Below, piece by piece: positions 1 to 5,297 of a stretch of 11,042 bases of DNA. The translations under genes were made by a program, and so were the position numbers. Below the pieces are notes generated by a model. It saw only the letters and a list, made by a program, of their open reading frames with translations, had not been told where the DNA came from and ran no database searches. The DNA is from Ruminococcus sp. (lineage in GTDB: Bacteria > Bacillota > Clostridia > Oscillospirales > Acutalibacteraceae): NCBI GenBank assembly GCA_023667385.1, contig JAMPAE010000033.1, forward strand, positions 1 to 11,042, in the 5' to 3' direction. Within the stretch, counting starts at the first letter, position 1. Each line of letters begins with the position of its first letter.

Positions 1-221
1 CGCCTGTTGGTTACCTTGAAGGCGTGTTTATTCAGAAAGAGTTTCGACATAAGGGGTTCGCAAAAGAATTACTTTTGGAATGCGAAAAATGGGCCAAAGA
101 AAAAGGCTGCACGGAATTTGCAAGTGATTGTGAATTAAGCAATGAGGACAGCTTGGTTTTCCATTTACATGCTGGATTTGAAGAAGTCAACCGCATTATT
201 TGCTTCAGAAAAAGCATCTGA
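1..221 (+). CDS. GNAT N-acetyltransferase, AAC(6')-like, 3' part only
   Basis: C-terminal part of an acetyl-CoA dependent N-acetyltransferase of the GNAT fold; the start lies left of the window and codons are in frame from base 3. The visible 73 residues begin PVGYLEGVFI and continue with the R-H-K-G-F-A segment, which matches the acetyl-CoA pyrophosphate-binding loop (motif A, R-x-x-G-x-A). They then show the helix ECEKWAKEKGC, the block TEFASD and a late H-x-x-x-GFEE strand. The order VGYLEG, TEFASD, GFEE and a closing FxK is what I know from aminoglycoside 6'-N-acetyltransferases of the AAC(6') type. The GNAT assignment is firm. Aminoglycoside as substrate is an inference, because many chromosomal homologues acetylate other amines and the N-terminal substrate-binding half is not visible. 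No clear terminator follows. Confidence 0.8.
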   Translation, partial: PVGYLEGVFIQKEFRHKGFAKELLLECEKWAKEKGCTEFASDCELSNEDSLVFHLHAGFEEVNRIICFRKSI

Positions 222-263
222 CGCTTCGTTTCGCAATTCTTGGACGGTGAAGCTTTCTGCATA

Positions 264-292
264 TTGACAAAATAAGCAAAAAGTGATAAAGT
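264..292 (+). promoter_or_regulatory. Candidate sigma-A promoter of the small lipoprotein gene
   Basis: A perfect -35 box TTGACA (264-269) is followed after 17 bp by TAAAGT (287-292), a 4-of-6 match to the -10 consensus. It lies about 50 bp before the lipoprotein start codon, so the expected leader is about 45 nt. It implies that the lipoprotein gene is transcribed separately from the upstream acetyltransferase. Confidence 0.55.
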
Positions 293-343
293 TATCTGTG
301 CATAAAATTGGTATTAAGACTGTTTGAAAAAGGGGAGACGGCA

Positions 344-775
344 ATGAAAAAAATTACAGCTTTGTTTTTGGTGTTAGTTATGATGCTCACGTTTGCAGCG
401 TGCGGCGGAGTTGATTCTTCGCTTTGGCAGGCAAACGAAACCTTTAAAAGCGTTCCTGTTTATAAATACGGTGACACGATTTCGGCTGAATTTGCATCTG
501 AATGTAACATAAAAATCAACGACAATAACTATGAAAATTTTGCTAAGTATGTTGAAGATTTGAAAAAAGCCGGTTTTGAATATGTTTCGATTGCTGATAT
601 TCCCGAAAATTATTCCATTTCAGATGGCAGCGCTCAGTGGCGTTGTTCAAACGGTGAAGTCAGCCTGCAGCTTATTTTCAACGAAAATGAATCTGCAAAT
701 TACAGTATGTTCGGCTGTAATCTTCAAATTTACGGCTATAGTAAAATGCCTGAATCGTGGCAGGGAAACAAATAA
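344..775 (+). CDS. Small secreted lipoprotein, family not recognised
   Basis: A 143-residue predicted lipoprotein. Residues 1-19 are a lipoprotein signal peptide (positive MKK, hydrophobic core, then T-F-A-A before Cys20), so the mature protein should be lipid-anchored on the outer face of the membrane starting at CGG. ATG at 344 is preferred over an earlier in-frame TTG at 308: it has the ribosome binding site AGGGGAG (331-337), and a signal peptide must begin there. The mature part is mixed alpha/beta and acidic, with a helix ending in L-K-K-A-G-F around residues 65-75 and two Trp residues. Small clostridial lipoproteins often show such a Y..(x)..L.KAGF helix followed by strands, but I cannot assign a family or function. 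No terminator separates it from the YebC gene 64 bp downstream, so read-through into that gene is possible. Confidence 0.8.
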   Translation: MKKITALFLVLVMMLTFAACGGVDSSLWQANETFKSVPVYKYGDTISAEFASECNIKINDNNYENFAKYVEDLKKAGFEYVSIADIPENYSISDGSAQWRCSNGEVSLQLIFNENESANYSMFGCNLQIYGYSKMPESWQGNK

Positions 776-839
776 GTAGTTTAATTGCCGCCTTTTGTGC
801 GGTATCCAAAATATATTAAGAAGGAATGGTGGATTTTCA

Positions 840-1577
840 ATGTCAGGACATTCAAAATGGAGCACAATTAAGCGTAAAAAAGAAAAAACGGATAATGCGA
901 GAGCAAAGATTTTCACAAAAATCGGCCGTGAAATCGGTGTTGCAGTTCGTGAAGGCGGACCTGATCCGGCTTCAAACTCAAAGCTCAAAGATTGTATTGC
1001 AAAGGCAAAAGCAAATAACGTTCCGAATGATAACATCGAGCGTATCATCAAAAAGGCAGCAGGCGAGGGCAATACCGCTAACTATGAAACCATAATCTAT
1101 GAGGGCTACGGTCCGTCAGGAATCGCAGTTATTGTTGAGACCCTCACCGATAACCGTAACAGAACTGCCGCTGATATGCGTCACTATTTTGACAAAAACA
1201 AGGGCAACATGGGCACAAGCGGCTGCGTTTCGTTCATGTTCACACGCTATGGCACAATTGAAATTGAAGCTGAGGACATCGACGAAGATAAGCTCATGGA
1301 AGATGCACTTGAAGCAGGCGCAGTTGATTTCATCAATGATGAGGATGTTTTCATCATTCGCACAGAGCCGAATGACCTTGGACTTGTCAGAGACGACCTT
1401 GATGCAAAGGGTTATAAGTTTGTTTCGGCAGAGATTGAATATGTACCATCAACCTATACCAAGCTCACAAACGAGGATGACCTCAAAATGATGGGCAGAC
1501 TTCTCGATATGATGGACGAAAACGATGATGTTCAGGGAGTATGGCACAACCTTGAAAACACAGAGGATTTGCCGTAA
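840..1577 (+). CDS. yebC: YebC/PmpR family DNA-binding / translation-associated protein
   Basis: A 245-residue member of the YebC/TACO1 family (about 240-250 residues is normal). The N-terminal signature MSGHSKWSTIKRKKEKTDN and the following R-x-K-I-F-T-K-x-x-R-E-I are diagnostic. The E-G-G-P-D-P, N-x-P-x-D-x-I-E-R and Y-E-G-Y-G-P-x-G segments and the late ANKGNMG-like stretch (here NKGNMGTSG, about residues 119-127) are also present. ATG 840 is chosen because it starts the conserved motif and follows AAGGAATGGTGG (821-832); the upstream in-frame extension has no support. Family members are reported as transcription regulators (PmpR) and, for YebC/TACO1 proteins, as ribosome-associated factors that ease translation of difficult motifs such as proline stretches. 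The precise role here is not visible. The gene looks intact and conserved and ends at a strong terminator. Confidence 0.95.
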   Translation: MSGHSKWSTIKRKKEKTDNARAKIFTKIGREIGVAVREGGPDPASNSKLKDCIAKAKANNVPNDNIERIIKKAAGEGNTANYETIIYEGYGPSGIAVIVETLTDNRNRTAADMRHYFDKNKGNMGTSGCVSFMFTRYGTIEIEAEDIDEDKLMEDALEAGAVDFINDEDVFIIRTEPNDLGLVRDDLDAKGYKFVSAEIEYVPSTYTKLTNEDDLKMMGRLLDMMDENDDVQGVWHNLENTEDLP

Positions 1578-1606
1578 TCGAAAACGATATAGTTAAAATT
1601 AAGAGA

Positions 1607-1640
1607 ATACCACTGATGAAAAATCGGTGGTATCTTTTTA
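1607..1640 (+). terminator. Rho-independent terminator after yebC
   Basis: The left arm 1607-1617 (ATACCACTGAT) pairs with 1623-1633 (ATCGGTGGTAT), giving 11 bp with one G-T wobble around the loop GAAAA. The run CTTTTTA follows. It lies 30 bp after the yebC stop. Confidence 0.9.
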
Positions 1641-1680
1641 TAAATATTCGACAGTGGATGGCTCAATTGTTCTTTTTCTC

Positions 1681-1709
1681 TTGACAGAAAAACCAATGGC
1701 AGTTATAAT
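1681..1709 (+). promoter_or_regulatory. Perfect-consensus sigma-A promoter of the GH43 gene
   Basis: TTGACA (1681-1686), a 17-bp spacer and TATAAT (1704-1709) match the vegetative consensus at all 12 positions. Transcription should start near 1716, leaving a leader of about 20 nt that is mostly the ribosome binding site AAAAGGAG. No operator-like repeat is evident in the 40 bp upstream, which suggests high, possibly constitutive expression. Confidence 0.85.
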
Positions 1710-1735
1710 TAACAAAAAGCAAAAGGAGAAAAGCT

Positions 1736-2740
1736 ATGGACATTTCTAAAATCAAAAAAGTCACAGCACTTGTGCTCGCAATTTTATCTGCCTTTGTTGC
1801 AATACTCAAAGCAACAGGAGTGCTCAATTATGCTCAGCCGGTTGAAAGTCAGTCAGGTAAGTATCTTTTCTGCTATTTTGTGGGTAATGACCCGTCGCAG
1901 GAGCGTATTCACCTTGCAGTCAGTGAAGATGGCTATAACTTCAAGCCGCTCAACGGCAACAAAGAGATCATCACTCAAACTGTTGGCAAGCAGTGCGTGC
2001 GTGACCCGTATATTCTCAGAGGCAAAGACGGTTATTTCTATATCATCGGAACTGATATGCGCAGCGAAGAGGGCTGGACTTCTAACCATGCGCTTGTGAC
2101 ATGGAAATCTGCCGATCTTATCAATTGGACAGACGAAACCCTCATCGACATCAGAGATTTCGGCGGTGACTTTGCTGATACCAACCGTGCATGGGCACCT
2201 CAGGCAATTTGGGATGAGGAAAAGCAGATGTACATGGTATACTGGGCAAACTCAACTTTCACAAATGACATCGCAATGATGTATTATGCATATACGAGCG
2301 ATTTCAAAACCCTCAGTGAACCGCAGCCGCTTTATTATCATGTTGGCTTCCAAACCATTGACGCTGACATCATATATAATGAAAAGAACGGCAAATATTA
2401 TATGTATTTCAAAAATGATGAGCATCAGACCATTGCATATGTCACATCAGATTCACTGACAGGTCCTTATGAAGATACTCCGGTTAATGTTTCGCTTGCT
2501 CCGTCGGGAGTTGAGGTCAGTTCAATGTATAACATCACCGGCACAGACACGTGGGTAATGATCATGGATGAATATGGCAAAAAACGTTTCTTTGCCCAGC
2601 AGACAACTGACATGGAGAACTTCTCAAAGCTGCCGAGATATACCTATAAATATTCGATAGATCCACGCCATGGTTCAATCATGGCAATCACAGATGCAGA
2701 ATATGACGCACTGGTTGCAGCATACGGCGTCAGCAAGTAA
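1736..2740 (+). CDS. Membrane-anchored glycoside hydrolase, GH43-like five-bladed propeller
   Basis: A 334-residue protein with a hydrophobic N-terminal segment (about residues 8-28, after the positive MDISKIKK). This is either a signal anchor or a poorly defined signal peptide, and no lipobox is present. The rest reads as a GH43-type beta-propeller, the fold of arabinofuranosidases and xylosidases acting on plant polysaccharide side chains. V-R-D-P-Y-I (Asp90, candidate general base) is followed by G-x-x-Y-x-x-G-T, R-A-W-A-P-Q-A-I-W-D (151-160), I-D-A-D-I (208-212, Asp209 or Asp211 as candidate pKa-modulating Asp), G-V-E-V (Glu260, candidate general acid) and D-P-R-H-G-S (309-314), whose His suits the central metal site. 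Repeats of Y-x-x-Y-x-x-N/D mark the blades. The residue roles are assigned by pattern, not by structure. It stands alone, with its own promoter and terminator and no transporter or regulator for sugars beside it. The substrate is unknown. Confidence 0.82.
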   Translation: MDISKIKKVTALVLAILSAFVAILKATGVLNYAQPVESQSGKYLFCYFVGNDPSQERIHLAVSEDGYNFKPLNGNKEIITQTVGKQCVRDPYILRGKDGYFYIIGTDMRSEEGWTSNHALVTWKSADLINWTDETLIDIRDFGGDFADTNRAWAPQAIWDEEKQMYMVYWANSTFTNDIAMMYYAYTSDFKTLSEPQPLYYHVGFQTIDADIIYNEKNGKYYMYFKNDEHQTIAYVTSDSLTGPYEDTPVNVSLAPSGVEVSSMYNITGTDTWVMIMDEYGKKRFFAQQTTDMENFSKLPRYTYKYSIDPRHGSIMAITDAEYDALVAAYGVSK

Positions 2741-2758
2741 GGTTTGGCTTATAGATTT

Positions 2759-2787
2759 AAAGCTCTCACTGATGTGGGAGCTTTTTT
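2759..2787 (+). terminator. Rho-independent terminator after the GH43 gene
   Basis: The arms 2759-2769 (AAAGCTCTCAC) and 2774-2784 (GTGGGAGCTTT) pair over 11 bp with one G-T wobble around the loop TGAT. A run of six T overlaps the end. It lies 18 bp past the stop codon. Confidence 0.9.
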
Positions 2788-2900
2788 GCTATGCGCTTTG
2801 GAGAACAAAGAGGAAATGTGAGTTGCTGCACAAAAGACGTGGGGAATCATTTTGCGAAAGCTGAACTGCCGTATGAATATCACAATTTTACATAAAAGCC

Positions 2901-2929
2901 TTGATTTTTTGCGTACTGTCAGGTATAAT
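2901..2929 (+). promoter_or_regulatory. Promoter of the tRNA-Ser gene
   Basis: TTGATT (2901-2906), a 17-bp spacer and a perfect TATAAT (2924-2929) end 19 bp before the first base of the tRNA. About 110 bp upstream of it (2790-2900) holds only a 34-codon open frame without a ribosome binding site. Confidence 0.8.
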
Positions 2930-2948
2930 ACATAGGCGAAACATAAAC

Positions 2949-3040
2949 GGAGAGTTGTCCGAGCTGGCCTAAGGAGCACGATTGGAAATCGTGTAACCGT
3001 CAAAAGCGGTTCGAGGGTTCGAATCCCTTGCTCTCCGCCA
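2949..3040 (+). tRNA. tRNA-Ser, anticodon GGA
   Basis: A 92-nt class II tRNA. The acceptor arm GGAGAGT (2949-2955) pairs with GCTCTCC (3030-3036), followed by discriminator G3037 and encoded CCA (3038-3040). The anticodon stem is CACGA/TCGTG around TTGGAAA, giving anticodon GGA, which reads UCC and UCU serine codons. A long variable arm (about 2996-3012, with CCGTCAAAAGCGG) confirms a serine-type tRNA. The T arm AGGG-TTCGAAT-CCCT is regular. All arms look functional. Its last 22 bases plus the next three recur at 3184-3208. Confidence 0.97.
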
Positions 3041-3208
3041 AAAGTACAGTATCTGCTGAAAATGCGGGTACTGTTTTATTTTAAGTGAAACCTTTAAACG
3101 CAGGATTCGAAGTAGGAGCGGTAGTGAATCGATGTCCGGTGGACATCGAGAGCCGCGAATGACCAAGCACCGCAGCGCGAGAATCGAATCCCTTGCTCTC
3201 CGCCAAAA
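3019..3208 (+). repeat. tRNA-Ser 3' end direct repeat pair flanking a hairpin unit
   Basis: Bases 3019-3043 (the T-loop to CCA end of the tRNA plus AAA) are repeated without a mismatch at 3184-3208, an offset of 165 bp. The enclosed DNA holds the tRNA terminator and then a nested inverted unit. GGATTCGA (3103-3110) is complementary to TCGAATCC at the start of the second copy (3184-3191). GCGGT (3118-3122) is complementary to ACCGC (3169-3173). A perfect 9-bp stem TCGATGTCC/GGACATCGA (3129-3137/3141-3149) closes on a GGT loop. No protein is encoded. A terminal copy of a tRNA 3' end is what attachment sites of integrating elements look like, but no integrase is present and the unit is far too short to be autonomous. 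Confidence 0.85.
3046..3082 (+). terminator. Rho-independent terminator of tRNA-Ser
   Basis: The arms 3046-3056 (ACAGTATCTGC) and 3064-3074 (GCGGGTACTGT) pair over 11 bp with two G-T wobbles around TGAAAAT. TTTATTTT follows. It begins 5 bp after the encoded CCA. Confidence 0.85.
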
Positions 3209-3211
3209 AAG

Positions 3212-3252
3212 TCCCGCAATCCCAGTAAAATAAGGGGCTGCGGGGATTTTTA
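3212..3252 (+). terminator. Terminator-like hairpin after the second tRNA-end copy
   Basis: The arm 3212-3223 (TCCCGCAATCCC) pairs imperfectly with 3234-3245 (GGGGCTGCGGGG), with two wobbles and one mismatch, around an A-rich loop. ATTTTTAT follows. It may be the terminator that originally followed the tRNA, now displaced to the far side of the repeat unit. Confidence 0.65.
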
Positions 3253-3321
3253 TATCATACAATTCATGCTTGCTTTAGCGGAGCAAAGCGTCAAAAATCA
3301 TCAAAAAAATCCGCAACAAGT

Positions 3322-3357
3322 AGTGCGATTATCTGCTGAAAATGCGGGCACTGTTTT
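3322..3357 (+). repeat. Second, altered copy of the tRNA-Ser terminator
   Basis: Bases 3330-3357 repeat 3050-3077 with one difference in 28 (C3349 for T3069). The left arm differs from the first copy, but a hairpin still forms: AGTGC (3322-3326) pairs with GCACT (3348-3352), and CTGC (3333-3336) pairs with GCGG (3344-3347) with a wobble. A six-base bulge lies on the left side and TTTT follows. It sits just ahead of the response-regulator promoter and could limit transcription entering that operon. Confidence 0.75.
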
Positions 3358-3363
3358 CGGTCG

Positions 3364-3392
3364 TTGCAAAGTGGATTTTTATGTGTTATGAT
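3364..3392 (+). promoter_or_regulatory. Candidate promoter of the two-component operon
   Basis: TTGCAA (3364-3369), a 17-bp spacer and TATGAT (3387-3392) match the sigma-A consensus at 4 of 6 and 5 of 6 positions. The expected leader to the ATG at 3427 is about 28 nt and contains GGGGAGG (3412-3418). Confidence 0.55.
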
Positions 3393-3426
3393 TATGTTGA
3401 ACTAACAAAGTGGGGAGGCAGTGTGC

Positions 3427-4083
3427 ATGAACGCTAAAATTTTGGTTGTTGAAGATGATGAATTTCTTAATGACGGACTGTGTGAGATATTACATAAAGC
3501 TGATTATGATGTTGAAAGCGTGAGCGGATGCAAAGCGGCAAGTGAGAAACTGCGTCAAGTCGGATTTTCACTTGTAATTCTTGATGTTATGCTGCCTGAC
3601 GGAACAGGGTTTGACTTTTGCACAGAAATCAGAAAAAGCGGAAACAACATCCCCATTTTGTTTTTGACGGCGTGTGATGATGAAATTCAGGTTGTGCGTG
3701 GACTTGATTGTGGCGGTGATGATTATGTGACCAAACCGTTCAAGCTTCAGGAACTGCTTTCAAGGGTACGTGCACTTTTGAGAAGAACAGCTTTGAATGT
3801 TTTTCAATATGGTGATATATCAATTGATTTCGGTGCAATGACTGTCAGAAAGAATGATAAAAATATTTTTGTTACGCCCATTGAATTTCAGTTGCTTGCT
3901 GCACTTGTGAAAAACGGCGGTGTCATAGTCAGAAGAAACACCTTGCTTGAAAGCATTTGGGATAATGACGGTTCATTTATTGACAACAATACGCTCAGTG
4001 TGCACATCAGCCGATTGAGAGATAAAATCGGCGGCGAGCACATCCTCACAGCTCGTGGTATTGGCTATCGTTGGGAAAATTAA
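3427..4083 (+). CDS. OmpR/PhoB-family response regulator
   Basis: A 218-residue DNA-binding response regulator. The receiver domain (about 1-118) has the acidic pair Asp10-Asp11, phosphoacceptor Asp53 in I-L-D-V-M-L-P-D, Thr81 and Lys103 in V-T-K-P-F, so all switch residues are present. The C-terminal winged helix (about 125-218) has the usual T-P-I-E-F-Q-L-L-x-x-L, the recognition region V-D/N-x-H-I-S-R-L-R-x-K (here VHISRLRDK) and the closing G-I-G-Y-R-W-E. ATG 3427 is preferred to GTG 3421 because GGGGAGG at 3412-3418 is 8 bases from the ATG and only 2 from the GTG. It is the first gene of an operon with the kinase 18 bp downstream. Given the ABC genes that follow, its most likely target is the promoter region at about 5085-5182 (inference). 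Confidence 0.95.
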   Translation: MNAKILVVEDDEFLNDGLCEILHKADYDVESVSGCKAASEKLRQVGFSLVILDVMLPDGTGFDFCTEIRKSGNNIPILFLTACDDEIQVVRGLDCGGDDYVTKPFKLQELLSRVRALLRRTALNVFQYGDISIDFGAMTVRKNDKNIFVTPIEFQLLAALVKNGGVIVRRNTLLESIWDNDGSFIDNNTLSVHISRLRDKIGGEHILTARGIGYRWEN

Positions 4084-4101
4084 GCTTGTGGAGAAAGCAA
4101 A

Positions 4102-4992
4102 ATGATTTTATATATAATTATTGCGGCTTTGCTGCTCATGCTGATAATCAGCATTGTTTATTGTCTTGTAATAAGAAAACGTGTAAGCGGTCTTTCAAAT
4201 GATATTGAATCTTTCATAAAAACAGGCAAATTAATACCATACAGCACGAAAGAAGGCAGGTTTTCAATTTTGCACAACAATGTTGTTGAGCTTGAAAACA
4301 AACTGCTCATTGAAAAAAGCAATTCTGCCGCAAAGGATAAGGAAAATACCGATTTCATTGCTGACATTTCTCATCAGCTTAAAACTCCGCTTGCGGGGCT
4401 TCGGCTTTATTGTGAGCTTGAGCAAACCGAAAACCCAAGCGAGCACGTTGAAAAAGAGCTTATACTCATTGATAAAATGGAAAAGTTGGTGCGTGAACTG
4501 TTACGGCTGCAAAAAATCAAATCCGGCGGCTACACAATGAATTTTCAAATGCATGAAGTCAGCACAATTGCAGCAGAGTGTATCTCATCAATGCGTCCGA
4601 ATTTTCCGCAGAAAAACTATACTGTTTTGGGCAAGGGGGAAATGCGTTGTGATTGCTCGTGGCTCGGCGAAGCCATCGGTAATGTTATCAAAAATGCAAG
4701 TGAACACACTGCGCAAGACGGAGAAATTGCCGTTGAAATTGAAAACAGCAATAATTTTTTGACAGTCACTGTCAAAGATAACGGCGGCGGAGTTCCCGAA
4801 AGTGAAATTTCAAAACTGTTTTCACGTTTTCACAAAACTGAAAATTCAGCCAAGGACAGCGTTGGAATTGGTCTGTCAATCACAAAGGCAATCACTGAAA
4901 AGCACCATGGTACCGTCATGGCTGCCAACAACGGCAAAGGTCTGAGCGTCACAATGTGTTTTCCGCACATTGACGGACAGGAAAAAATATAG
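4102..4992 (+). CDS. Sensor histidine kinase with minimal extracellular region
   Basis: A 296-residue HisKA/HATPase_c kinase that should phosphorylate the regulator encoded just upstream. A single clear membrane helix spans about residues 2-25, leaving no external sensor domain. A short cytoplasmic linker with a coiled-coil look (about 26-85) leads to the H box D-I-S-H-Q-L-K-T-P-L-A (His91). The N box holds Asn194 and Asn198 in N-V-I-K-N-A-S, the G1 box is D-N-G-G-G (226-230), the F box is L-F-S-R-F-H, and the G2 box is G-I-G-L-S-I (255-260), all intact. The start at 4102 follows GGAGAAAG (4090-4097). Kinases next to FtsX-type exporters often lack a sensor domain and read the state of the transporter itself. 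The Bce-type ones usually have two membrane helices, whereas only one is evident here. No terminator with a T run follows. Confidence 0.95.
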   Translation: MILYIIIAALLLMLIISIVYCLVIRKRVSGLSNDIESFIKTGKLIPYSTKEGRFSILHNNVVELENKLLIEKSNSAAKDKENTDFIADISHQLKTPLAGLRLYCELEQTENPSEHVEKELILIDKMEKLVRELLRLQKIKSGGYTMNFQMHEVSTIAAECISSMRPNFPQKNYTVLGKGEMRCDCSWLGEAIGNVIKNASEHTAQDGEIAVEIENSNNFLTVTVKDNGGGVPESEISKLFSRFHKTENSAKDSVGIGLSITKAITEKHHGTVMAANNGKGLSVTMCFPHIDGQEKI

Positions 4993-5084
4993 ATTTATGG
5001 GATATAGGCTATGGTTGCAGAAAGGGTCAGACTGCACAAAAAGATGATGCTGTTTCTCGGATTGCACAAGTGTAATAAAATTCG

Positions 5085-5182
5085 GATAGTTGAGGTCGCA
5101 GATAGAGATGTCTGTGACCTCATCCTATCTTACGAAATCTTAAGATAGAATTCACCGAATCGTAAGGTTGGCAATGTATAAT
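5085..5182 (+). promoter_or_regulatory. Repeat-rich control region and promoter of the ABC transporter operon
   Basis: TATAAT at 5177-5182 has no recognisable -35 box at 15-19 bp (17-bp position reads ACCGAA), typical of an activated promoter. Upstream are overlapping symmetric signals. ATCTTA occurs twice, exactly 10 bp apart (5127-5132, 5137-5142), the spacing of OmpR-type tandem half-sites. TATCTTA (5126-5132) faces TAAGATA (5141-5147). CTTACGA (5129-5135) faces TCGTAAG (5160-5166). A long imperfect hairpin pairs 5092-5102 with 5111-5121, plus GATAG (5085-5089) with CTATC (5125-5129). The location between kinase and ATPase genes makes binding by the neighbouring response regulator likely. 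The exact site is not established. Confidence 0.6.
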
Positions 5183-5214
5183 AAGGATGTGACCGGAAAA
5201 ATATCTCTTCATAA

Positions 5215-5262
5215 GGAAGATTGACAAAAGGCGGCGTTGTGGATAATATCAGAGAACTTTGA
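5215..5262 (+). pseudogene. Apparent relic of an FtsX-permease C-terminus
   Basis: Read in the frame ending at the TGA 5260-5262, the 15 codons from 5215 give GRLTKGGVVDNIREL. The intact permease downstream ends KKMTKFSIVENIREL, so eight of the last ten-odd positions agree (T-K, V, N-I-R-E-L plus D for E). A stop codon (5212-5214) immediately precedes it, and no ribosome binding site or start makes it a gene. It sits inside the leader between the TATAAT box and the ATPase start. The simplest reading is the 3' stub of a deleted, related permease gene. With so few codons, chance similarity cannot be excluded. Confidence 0.45.
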
Positions 5263-5297
5263 GTTGCCACGATAAAAATCGAAAAGGAGAACTAATT

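Noticed and set aside
786..804. Hairpin TGCCGC/GCGGTA between the small lipoprotein gene and yebC
   Set aside because: The stem is only 6 bp with a wobble and no T run follows, so it is not called a terminator.
2791..2895. A 34-codon plus-strand frame beginning MRFGEQRGNV between the GH43 terminator and the tRNA promoter
   Set aside because: It starts right after a terminator T run, has no ribosome binding site or promoter, and has no recognisable features.
2969..3262. A 97-codon minus-strand open frame over the tRNA and repeat unit containing RRARDS and RARDSNPR
   Set aside because: These strings come from the antisense translation of the tRNA T arm and acceptor end, a well-known source of false proteins. 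No ribosome binding site supports it.
3044..3360. CRISPR array or tandem repeat interpretation of the repeats after tRNA-Ser
   Set aside because: There are only two copies of each repeat, with different spacings, and no regular spacer pattern or cas gene.
5011..5148. A 45-codon plus-strand frame beginning MVAERVRLHK between kinase and ATPase genes
   Set aside because: No good ribosome binding site precedes it, and its second half is made of the inverted repeats of the control region. It reads better as regulatory DNA than as a gene.
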